Of a DNA stretch of 37,174 nucleotides, positions 14,627 through 21,192 are shown piece after piece. How positions within the stretch are numbered: position 1 is the first letter of the stretch; every line of letters starts with the position of its first letter. Source of the stretch: an uncultured bacterium (GTDB lineage: Bacteria; Cyanobacteriota; Vampirovibrionia; Gastranaerophilales; Gastranaerophilaceae); contig CACXDL010000063.1 of the NCBI GenBank assembly GCA_902766395.1, positions 1-37,174 on the forward strand, given 5' to 3'. The translations under genes and the position numbers were made by a program. The notes beneath the pieces are model-generated. The model did not search any database. It saw nothing but the letters and a program-made list of their open reading frames with translations, and was not told the origin of the DNA.

Positions 14627-14997
14627 AAAAATTAGTAGTATCTTTATTGGCATTGTCAGTAGTGTCATTGTGTGCACCTGCATATAGTGCAAACGCTTTT
14701 ACTAATGCCTTGAACAAAACTTCAAATGCATTAACTAATGCTGCAAACAAAGTTACAAAAGCTGAAAGTGATGTAATCAAAGCACAAACAGATGCTCAAA
14801 AAGCTGCAGAAAAAAGACAAAAAGAAGCTCAAAAGGCAGCAGAAAAAAGACAAAAAGAATTAGAAAAACAACAAAAAGCAAGAGAAAAAGCTATTGCAGA
14901 TCAAAAAGCAGCATATACAAATGCAGTAAATGAACAAAAATCTTTCTGGACAAATCAAAAGAATTTCTGGAAAAATGCGTTCACTTTTAAAAAGTAA
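14623..14997 (+). CDS. Secreted Ala/Lys/Gln-rich helical protein
   Basis: The 124-residue protein has a clear Sec signal peptide (MKKLVVSLLALSVVSLCAPAYS, cleavage probably after AYS-A at residues 22-24). The mature part is Asn/Thr/Ala-rich and then a charged helix built on a tandem 11-residue unit (about residues 58-79). Its 33-bp DNA repeat is listed separately. The C-terminus carries aromatic residues (SFWTNQKNFWKNAFTFKK). No named family is recognised. It closes the five-gene operon and is followed by a strong terminator. Confidence 0.75.
   Translation: MKKLVVSLLALSVVSLCAPAYSANAFTNALNKTSNALTNAANKVTKAESDVIKAQTDAQKAAEKRQKEAQKAAEKRQKELEKQQKAREKAIADQKAAYTNAVNEQKSFWTNQKNFWKNAFTFKK
14794..14859 (+). 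repeat. 33-bp tandem duplication within the Lys-rich secreted protein gene
   Basis: Unit 1 (14794-14826) and unit 2 (14827-14859) differ at only about two positions. Each encodes AQKAAEKRQKE, so the coding frame is kept. A third, degenerate unit follows. It may vary in copy number between strains. Confidence 0.8.
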
Positions 14998-15017
14998 TTT
15001 TTAAAAAATTGTTAAAG

Positions 15018-15050
15018 AAGAGCAGAGATTGTTAAATTTCTGCTCTTTTT
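15018..15050 (+). terminator. Rho-independent terminator of the rph operon
   Basis: AAGAGCAGA (15018-15026) pairs with TCTGCTCTT (15039-15047), with a 12-nt loop that can pair further (GATT/AATT), followed by TTTTTG. It lies 21 nt after the stop of the secreted-protein gene. Confidence 0.85.
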
Positions 15051-15104
15051 GTTGTTTATTAAATGTTTCTGTGATAGACTCGGTATGAAAAAGGGATATT
15101 TAAT

Positions 15105-16733
15105 ATGATTACCCAGAAAAATACAAAAACCCTTACAGGGTCTCAAATTATAATTGAGACATTGAAAACTCTCGGAACCGATACAATCTTTGGTTATCCG
15201 GGAGGAATAGTCTTAGCCTTATATGATGAATTGGGTAAGCAGGCTGATATAAAGCATATTCTCGTTCGTCATGAGCAGGCTGCAGTACATGCAGCTGAGG
15301 GGTATGCCAGAGTTTCCGGGAAATGCGGGGTTGTTTTGGTTACGTCCGGTCCCGGTGCGACAAATACTGTCACTGGAATTGTAAATGCATACTTAGACGG
15401 ATATCCTTTAATTGTTCTAACCGGTCAGGTCTCTTCAAATTTGATAGGAAAAGATGCTTTTCAGGAAGCAAATATATGTGATATTACTAAGTCTTGTACT
15501 AAAAAAACTTTTCAGATAACCAAAGCATGTGATATTCAAAAAACTTTATTTGAAGCATATAAAATTGCGATGTCCGGGAAAAAAGGTCCTGTTGTAGTTG
15601 ATTTGGCAAAGAATGTTTTATTAGAAAAAGCTGACTATACAGAAGGACTTAATTATAAAGATATTGATGAAAATCTGGAAAATCTTGATTTGTCAGAAAT
15701 TGTATATGAAATATCTAAATCAAAATTTCCGTTGGTAATTGTTGGCGGGGGTGTTAATCATGCCGGCGCAAGCCGAGAGTTTGGTCAATTAATACAAAAT
15801 ACGGATATCCCGTTTGTTTCTACAATGATGGGTTTGGGTGCTTTTGATCAGAGTGATTCTCACTACATTGGACAGTTGGGAATTTTCGGGGATAATAGTG
15901 CTAATGAAATTGTTGAAAAGTCTGATTTGATAATTTCTTTAGGTGCAAGGTTAAACGATAGAATAACTTGTAAAATTGGTGGAAATCTTGATAATAAAAT
16001 TATTCAGGTTGATATAAATAAAAAAGAACTTGGACGTGTTTATTCTCCAAAATATTCTATTGCTGCCGACATAAAGTGTTTTATAGAGAGTCTAAATAAA
16101 AAATTACCAAATACTTTAAAGTATACCCAATGGCTGGAAATGGCAAGAGTATATAAAAATGACAATGAGTCGTCTAAAAAGATCTCAAATCTGCGCCATT
16201 CGTTTGAAGTTCTAAAAACTCTGAATGCTTGTACAGAAGATAAGGATGTTATTTTTACGTCTGAAGTTGGTCAGCATCAGATATTTGCAGTCCAAAATTT
16301 GAATATAAATCCGGAAAGAAAAATATTACTTTCAGGAGGATCTGGGACTATGGGTTTTGGTTTACCTGCTGCTATAGGTGCATGTATTGCGCAAAAAGAT
16401 AAAACTGTTGTTTGTATAAGTGGCGATGGTTCTATTCAAATGAACCTCGAGGAATTGATCCTTTGTAAAGAGTATAATCTTGATTTAAAAATAATAATTT
16501 TAAATAACGGATATCTTGGAATGGTAAGACAGTTACAGCAAAAGAGGTTTAACGCCCGATATTATCAGACAAAAATTTTAAATCCTGATTTTAAAAAGAT
16601 TGCACAGGCATACGATATTGATTATACCTTTGTAAAATCATCAGACAGACTTGAAGATATTTATAAAACTATCTTTTCAAAAAAAGGCCCCCATATTATA
16701 GATGTAGAAATTGAGCCGATGGAAGTTTTATAA
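15105..16733 (+). CDS. ilvB: Acetolactate synthase (acetohydroxyacid synthase) large subunit
   Basis: This ThDP enzyme condenses two pyruvates to acetolactate (valine/leucine path), or pyruvate with 2-ketobutyrate (isoleucine path), in the cytoplasm. The 542 residues are collinear with IlvB: catalytic Glu57 in VRHEQAAVHAAEGYAR, the FAD-type central domain with LGARLNDRITCK, and the ThDP motif CISGDGSIQMNLEEL...NNGYLGMV. The specificity-determining Trp of the canonical MVRQWQ motif is Leu477 (TTA) here. No ilvN/ilvH regulatory subunit or other ilv gene is adjacent. AAGGGA precedes the ATG. No T-box is seen, and the short preceding frame at 15085 is too small to interpret. Confidence 0.9.
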   Translation: MITQKNTKTLTGSQIIIETLKTLGTDTIFGYPGGIVLALYDELGKQADIKHILVRHEQAAVHAAEGYARVSGKCGVVLVTSGPGATNTVTGIVNAYLDGYPLIVLTGQVSSNLIGKDAFQEANICDITKSCTKKTFQITKACDIQKTLFEAYKIAMSGKKGPVVVDLAKNVLLEKADYTEGLNYKDIDENLENLDLSEIVYEISKSKFPLVIVGGGVNHAGASREFGQLIQNTDIPFVSTMMGLGAFDQSDSHYIGQLGIFGDNSANEIVEKSDLIISLGARLNDRITCKIGGNLDNKIIQVDINKKELGRVYSPKYSIAADIKCFIESLNKKLPNTLKYTQWLEMARVYKNDNESSKKISNLRHSFEVLKTLNACTEDKDVIFTSEVGQHQIFAVQNLNINPERKILLSGGSGTMGFGLPAAIGACIAQKDKTVVCISGDGSIQMNLEELILCKEYNLDLKIIILNNGYLGMVRQLQQKRFNARYYQTKILNPDFKKIAQAYDIDYTFVKSSDRLEDIYKTIFSKKGPHIIDVEIEPMEVL

Positions 16734-16762
16734 AAAAATATTACCCATAGGAAATTATAAAA

Positions 16763-16912
16763 ATGAAAGTAGACAAAGTAAGGGAAGTAAAATTGATTTA
16801 CGCCCGAAAAATAAATAATAAATTAGCTGAGAATAAATATAAAAGTAAACCTTTTTTTACAAAAATAATGAAAAAGCTGGATAATAAAACTAATCTGTTA
16901 AATCGAGTATAA
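16763..16912 (+). CDS. Possible small basic protein (49 residues)
   Basis: A reading frame starts at ATG 16763, 29 nt after ilvB, with AGGAA about 9 nt upstream, and ends at TAA 16910-16912. It is strongly basic (13 Lys, 3 Arg) with text such as LIYARKINNK and SKPFFTKIMKK. It overlaps the 3' end of the opposing CDF gene by 23 bp. No family is recognised. Lys and Asn codons are abundant by chance in AT-rich DNA, so this is tentative. Confidence 0.35.
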   Translation: MKVDKVREVKLIYARKINNKLAENKYKSKPFFTKIMKKLDNKTNLLNRV

Positions 16913-17534
16913 TTTTAGAGGACTTAAGCAGTAAATCTAGAGCCCATTTAGCAATTACGCATCCTCCAAAAATCCCAATAATAGGGTCAAGAAATGCCCA
17001 TCCAAAATGTTTACCAAGCATAAGTGCTGTTATCGCAAGAACAGAAGTCATGATATCCGCAGCTATATGTAAGTATACAGCTTTGAAATTCAAATTTTCG
17101 TCGTGATGATGACTACAACTGCAATGCTGGTGCTTATGAAAAGGGTTCTCCCCTCTCATTATTGCCAGGCATACAAGATTTATAATTAAGCCAAGAACGG
17201 CAACAAAAATTGCATCTCCAAACGAGATAGCAAGAGGTTTAAAAAAACGTTCTATAGATTCCCAAATTATGCCAAATGCTGTCAAGCCAAGCAGTATCGC
17301 GCTTGTATACCCTCCAAGGGCATTCAGTTTTATTTCTCGGTCTTTAAATTTTGTTGCAATAAAGCATACTAAAAGTGTAATTGCAAAAGCCAGAACATGG
17401 GTCCCCATATGGAATCCGTCGGCCATAAGAGACATTGAATTTGTAACAAAGCCATAATATATCTCTGCAAACATCATCAAAACTGTTATAACAATTACAG
17501 TGATTGTGCGTTTTTGTAAAACTTTGTTATCCAT
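16890..17534 (-). CDS. Cation diffusion facilitator (DmeF-like) without C-terminal domain
   Basis: The 214-residue protein has six predicted membrane helices. The transport site shows in helix 2 (SLMADGFHMGTH) and helix 5 (LHIAADIMTSVLA), giving the His/Asp set of CDF metal/proton antiporters. A His-rich loop (FHKHQHCSCSHHHDEN) joins helices 4 and 5. The opening and the GFHMGTHVLAF motif resemble DmeF, a Co/Ni efflux protein, but metal choice is not certain. The protein stops right after helix 6 (SSKIILDLTD), so the cytoplasmic C-terminal domain of about 80 residues is absent. No frameshifted remainder is seen downstream. It may be a natural short CDF or a truncation. Confidence 0.85.
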   Translation of the reverse strand: MDNKVLQKRTITVIVITVLMMFAEIYYGFVTNSMSLMADGFHMGTHVLAFAITLLVCFIATKFKDREIKLNALGGYTSAILLGLTAFGIIWESIERFFKPLAISFGDAIFVAVLGLIINLVCLAIMRGENPFHKHQHCSCSHHHDENLNFKAVYLHIAADIMTSVLAITALMLGKHFGWAFLDPIIGIFGGCVIAKWALDLLLKSSKIILDLTD

Positions 17535-17555
17535 AATTTTATTCCTTTTGCCTTA

Positions 17556-17584
17556 ATGTTAAACCCTGACAAGATTTTAGTCAA
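17556..17584 (-). promoter_or_regulatory. Promoter of the CDF transporter gene
   Basis: On the minus strand, TTGACT (17579-17584) and TAACAT (17556-17561) are 17 bp apart. Transcription would begin near 17549, leaving AAGGA as ribosome binding site before the ATG at 17534. The same sequence read on the plus strand makes a bulged CCCTGAC/GTCAAGGG hairpin. Confidence 0.55.
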
Positions 17585-17596
17585 GGGATTTTTTAT

Positions 17597-17625
17597 TTCA
17601 CAAAATTTAAATAATATGCTACAAT
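17597..17625 (+). promoter_or_regulatory. Promoter of the Lrp-aminotransferase operon
   Basis: TTCACA (17597-17602) and TACAAT (17620-17625) are 17 bp apart, and TG at 17617-17618 makes an extended -10. The start would be near 17632. AAGGAG (17635-17640) lies 6 nt before the ATG, so the leader is very short. Confidence 0.6.
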
Positions 17626-17646
17626 GGCAGAAATAAGGAGTATTAA

Positions 17647-18129
17647 ATGAGAGAACAGTTGCTTAGTTTGATTGAAAAAAACAGCCGTATCGGAATTAGT
17701 GAACTTGCGGTATTGTTGGGAAAAGAAGAAATAGATGTTGAAAAAGAAAATAAAAAACTCGAAGAAGAAAGAGTTATTTGTGGGTATCATACATTGATCG
17801 ACTGGGAAAAAACTTCTATTGAAAAAGTCTCTGCAATAATAGAAGTTCGTGTTACATTGCAGCGCGGACAAGGCTTTGATAAAATTGCTCAAAGAATTTA
17901 TAATTATCCGGAAGTAAAATCAGTTTATCTTATTTCCGGAGGTTTTGATTTGATGGTAACATTAGAAGAAAAATCTCTGAAAGAAATTGCTGCTTTTGTA
18001 TCTGATAAATTATCAACATTAGACAATGTATTGAGTACGGGGACTCATTTTGTGCTAAAAAGATACAAAGAACACGGAACAATTTTGGATGAAGAAAAAG
18101 AAGATTCAAGAGAGGTCGTTACTCCGTGA
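17647..18129 (+). CDS. Lrp/AsnC family transcriptional regulator
   Basis: The 160-residue protein has an N-terminal winged helix-turn-helix (LLSLIEKNSRIGISELAVLLG) and a C-terminal RAM ligand-binding domain (VSAIIEVRVTLQRGQGFDKIAQRIYNYPEVKSVYLISGGFDLMV). The family senses amino acids and forms dimers or octamers. The HTH recognition helix reads EEIDVEKENKKLEEERVI, more charged than usual. The stop overlaps the GTG start of the aminotransferase gene by 4 nt (GTGA). Translational coupling with a likely target enzyme suggests local regulation of amino acid metabolism. Confidence 0.93.
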   Translation: MREQLLSLIEKNSRIGISELAVLLGKEEIDVEKENKKLEEERVICGYHTLIDWEKTSIEKVSAIIEVRVTLQRGQGFDKIAQRIYNYPEVKSVYLISGGFDLMVTLEEKSLKEIAAFVSDKLSTLDNVLSTGTHFVLKRYKEHGTILDEEKEDSREVVTP

Positions 18130-19292
18130 GGAATTTTTTATCAGATAAGGTTACACAAATTCAGCCATCAGGCATAAGGAAGTTTTTTGATATTGTGAGC
18201 GAGATGAAAGATGCTATCTCGCTAGGGGTTGGTGAACCGGATTTTGAGACTCCTTGGCATATTCGTGAAGAAGGAATTTATTCATTTGAAAAAGGCAGAA
18301 CTTTCTATACTTCTAATTCAGGCTTAAAGTCTTTACGTGAAGAAATTTCAAGTTATATCAAAAGAACTCAAGGTATTATATATAATTCTGACAAAGAAAT
18401 TATCGTAACTGTCGGAGGTTCTGAAGCTATTGATATCGCACTTAGAGCAATGATAAATCCCGGTGATGAAGTTATAATTCCGCAGCCGTCATATGTTTCT
18501 TATGCTCCTTGTTCATCTCTTGCCGGGGGAGTGAATGTAATAATTAATTTAAAAAATGAACATAATTTTAAGTTGACAGCAGAGGAATTAGAGGCTGCAA
18601 TTACCGATAAATCAAAGATTTTGATTCTTCCTTATCCAAATAATCCCACCGGTGCGATTATGGATAAAAATGATTTGGAAAAATTAGCAAAGGTAATTAT
18701 TGAAAATGATCTTTTTATAATTTCGGATGAGATATATTCTGAACTAACTTATAAAGGGAAACATTTCTCAATTGCCACTATAGAAGGAATGCGTGAACGG
18801 ACATTACTGATAAACGGATTTTCAAAGTCTTATGCGATGACAGGCTGGCGGCTTGGCTACGCTTGTGGTCCTGAAAATTTGATAAAACAGATGACAAAAA
18901 TTCATCAATATGCAATAATGTGTGCTCCGACAATTAGCCAATATGCAGCTGTGGAAGCTCTGAAAAACGGAGATGAAGATGTCGCAAAAATGCGGGAGTC
19001 ATACAACCAAAGACGAAGATTCTTATTAAATTCTTTTAAAGAGATGGGGTTAGAATGTTTCGAGCCATTTGGCGCATTTTATGTGTTTCCATGTATTAGG
19101 GAATTTGGTTTAACCAGTGAAGAGTTTGCTACAAGATTTTTGCAGGAAGAAAAAGTTGCAGCGGTTCCGGGTACAGCTTTTGGTTGTAGTGGAGAAGGCT
19201 TTTTGAGAATTTCATATGCTTATTCTCTGGAAAAATTAAAAGTTGCGATGGAAAGAATGAAGAATTTTATAGAAAGATTGCGTAAATCTTAG
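18126..19292 (+). CDS. PLP-dependent aminotransferase, class I/II (aspartate/aromatic, PatA-like)
   Basis: The 388-residue protein transfers an amino group from an amino acid to a 2-oxo acid. Visible motifs are ISLGVGEPDFETPWHI near the N-terminus, TVGGSEAIDIALRAM, the PNNPTGA loop, SDEIYSEL (PLP Asp and Tyr) and the Schiff-base Lys in SKSYAMTGWRLGYACG, followed by an Arg near the C-terminus (FLRISYA) for the substrate carboxylate. Length is typical. The start is GTG inside the 3' end of the Lrp gene. The layout resembles Lrp-family regulator/patA pairs of Bacillus, but the exact substrate is not shown. The stop codon shares bases with the opposing orphan gene. Confidence 0.9.
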   Translation: MRNFLSDKVTQIQPSGIRKFFDIVSEMKDAISLGVGEPDFETPWHIREEGIYSFEKGRTFYTSNSGLKSLREEISSYIKRTQGIIYNSDKEIIVTVGGSEAIDIALRAMINPGDEVIIPQPSYVSYAPCSSLAGGVNVIINLKNEHNFKLTAEELEAAITDKSKILILPYPNNPTGAIMDKNDLEKLAKVIIENDLFIISDEIYSELTYKGKHFSIATIEGMRERTLLINGFSKSYAMTGWRLGYACGPENLIKQMTKIHQYAIMCAPTISQYAAVEALKNGDEDVAKMRESYNQRRRFLLNSFKEMGLECFEPFGAFYVFPCIREFGLTSEEFATRFLQEEKVAAVPGTAFGCSGEGFLRISYAYSLEKLKVAMERMKNFIERLRKS

Positions 19293-20713
19293 TCTTTTAA
19301 TTTGCTCAAGTCTAAAATAATCGGATTTTCTTTTGGAGATATGTTTTTAATTGTCTCTGCAAAATCATATATGTAATCAACAGTAAGACTATCTTTTTTT
19401 GCTGTACTCTTGCTGATTTTTTCAAAAATTCCATTATTATATAATTCGATTAACTTATCGACGTATTTTTGACAATTTTCTCGGGTTTCCGGATGCATTC
19501 TAACCCATTGATCAAAAAATATATTTGTTTTTTCAGCGTTTATGTATGCGGAACAAAGACCATAATTAAATAATTTACTTTTGCCCCCATTATTTCTTGC
19601 TAGGAGATGATCAACAGAACATAAAGAACCCTTCATCAACTGAAACCCAATTGTACCGCAGTTCTCGTTTGCATATTTTACGATGAATGCAGATGTATTA
19701 TTTGTTGAGGTCGGAAGTAAAGATGCTTTATTTATGAGTTTGTGTGCCAATTCTCGATCTTTTAGTTTTCTTGTTATTTGTTTTAAATCATATATAAATG
19801 TTTTTCTCTGAAATGGTTCAATAGCAGGAAAACCATGTATTCTTGAGCTTGTGTCATTAAATAGTTTAATAAGCTCTTTGTTGTTTTTAAGTGACGTCTT
19901 TTCAAAAATATCTCTGATAATTTTAAATTTTTCAGAATTTTTCTTTATTATTTCCGGTTGCATTTGATATGCAAGTTTATATTTTTTTGATCTTTTATTT
20001 TTTCCGGTCCCAAATATTTTACTTTTTTCTGAAAGTTCTACATAATAAACGCTTTTTGCAGCCTGTATAATTCTGTTTATATCTCTGGTTTCTCTTAAAT
20101 AATTGAGTGTTTTAATAGGGAGTGCTAATCTTCTCAGTTTGTATATAAATTCTTTTTCACTAAAAGGCGTAATAACAGGGTCTTTTGCTAATTTCTTATT
20201 TGTAATTTTTATAAGATCCATAAACTCCCCAAACTCTTTTCTTGGCATTTCGCATGCTATATTAATAAGTTCTTCAAAAATTGGACGTTGAATATCTAAT
20301 AATCTTTTTTGCTGATTTTTATACAAGCTTTTTAAGGCCCAATCAAGTGTATAATCGGGATGATTTTTGCCGAGTTTTTTTAAGGTCTGAAATATTTTTT
20401 TTTCAACTGGGCAGAAATAATCCTCATATTTGCCCAATATTTCATTTAGTTCTTTTAAAGGTTTATAAAAAATCTTGTTTCGTTGTATATTTTCCAAGGT
20501 CTTTGGAGGTAGCAATATCTGCCCGGTGTACATATCCGGAATTTGATAAATACATAACATCTTAAGAAGATTACCATTTCCCCCTACGCCGGTAAAAGAT
20601 ATTGTGTCCTGATGCAATACTTTTTTGTAGTGGATACTATTTGATGTGCTTATATTTTGTATTCCTGTATTGTTTCTTCCAAAATTTAATGTATTTACTG
20701 GTAAAACTATCAT
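19289..20713 (-). CDS. Orphan protein with N-terminal ISFTG motif and C-terminal HNH-like domain
   Basis: This 474-residue protein belongs to no family I can name. Residues 365-397 fit an HNH nuclease core: C-S-V-D-H369 followed by the LLARNNGG loop, Asn383, and a final INAEKTN segment with Asn392 and Lys395. The core is CSVDHLLARNNGG then NYGLCSAYINAEK. The middle is Lys-rich helical, with two internally similar stretches (FSEKEFIYKLRRLALPIKTL and FQRKTFIYDLKQITRKLKDR), suggesting an internal repeat. The N-terminus has LNFGRNN at 9-15 and ISFTG at 38-42, the tag seen in other orphans here. There is no signal peptide. It diverges from the 20848 gene, which carries the same tag. Nuclease activity is inferred. 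Confidence 0.7.
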   Translation of the reverse strand: MIVLPVNTLNFGRNNTGIQNISTSNSIHYKKVLHQDTISFTGVGGNGNLLKMLCIYQIPDMYTGQILLPPKTLENIQRNKIFYKPLKELNEILGKYEDYFCPVEKKIFQTLKKLGKNHPDYTLDWALKSLYKNQQKRLLDIQRPIFEELINIACEMPRKEFGEFMDLIKITNKKLAKDPVITPFSEKEFIYKLRRLALPIKTLNYLRETRDINRIIQAAKSVYYVELSEKSKIFGTGKNKRSKKYKLAYQMQPEIIKKNSEKFKIIRDIFEKTSLKNNKELIKLFNDTSSRIHGFPAIEPFQRKTFIYDLKQITRKLKDRELAHKLINKASLLPTSTNNTSAFIVKYANENCGTIGFQLMKGSLCSVDHLLARNNGGKSKLFNYGLCSAYINAEKTNIFFDQWVRMHPETRENCQKYVDKLIELYNNGIFEKISKSTAKKDSLTVDYIYDFAETIKNISPKENPIILDLSKLKD

Positions 20714-20847
20714 GATTTTTATAAAACTTCTAAATTATTATTTTAATAATATTATAAGTTTTGTAAATAAATGTAAAAATAATTTTTCTGTTACAAAAAT
20801 TGGCTAGTGTTATAGCAAAAAATTTTTTGTTTTGTTTCAAATTTAGT

Positions 20848-21192
20848 ATGAATGTAAAAAGATTTCAAAATTCAAATTTGATTTCATATAATGGAATCAA
20901 ACTTTCAACCGATGATTATGCCAGGGTTAGAGATCTGGTAATGGCGTTAAAGTTTCGGGGAGCATGTTGTGCCGGGCATAAAACATATGAAGTCGGAACA
21001 GATATGAACTCAAAAATTAGGGTTGCAGATTATGTAAGAAGCAGATATTTGTTCGGAGAAAAAGAATTTGGGGTTATATTTTTACCAAATAGTCATGAAT
21101 CATATATGTTGGCACAACCAAAATTTGAACAAGAATTATTGAAAACTGTTCAAATTTTAGATAAAAATGCTCATATAAATTTATGTATTTAA
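20848..21192 (+). CDS. Small orphan protein with N-terminal ISYNG motif
   Basis: The protein has 114 residues from ATG 20848. A TTG 48 nt upstream keeps the frame but adds a hydrophobic run unlike the rest, and no ribosome binding site supports either start. ISYNG lies at residues 12-16, followed by IKLSTDDYARVRDLV. The rest is a mixed alpha/beta sequence with two adjacent Cys (GACCAGHKTYEVG) and ends ILDKNAHINLCI. No family, signal peptide or membrane helix is recognised. It is divergent from the ISFTG/HNH protein, and its stop shares bases with that of the opposing symporter gene. A 16-mer TAGCAAAAAATTTTTT in its leader (20813-20828) recurs before the 32158 gene. Confidence 0.6.
   Translation: MNVKRFQNSNLISYNGIKLSTDDYARVRDLVMALKFRGACCAGHKTYEVGTDMNSKIRVADYVRSRYLFGEKEFGVIFLPNSHESYMLAQPKFEQELLKTVQILDKNAHINLCI

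Noticed and set aside
15085..15108. Seven-codon frame (MKKGYLI) overlapping the ilvB start, possible leader peptide
   Set aside because: It is too short, has no ribosome binding site of its own, no run of Leu/Ile/Val codons and no attenuator hairpin between it and ilvB.
17564..17596. CCCTGAC/GTCAAGGG hairpin followed by a T-rich tract, possible plus-strand terminator
   Set aside because: The stem is short and bulged, and the same bases form a good 17-bp spaced minus-strand promoter for the CDF gene, which explains them better.
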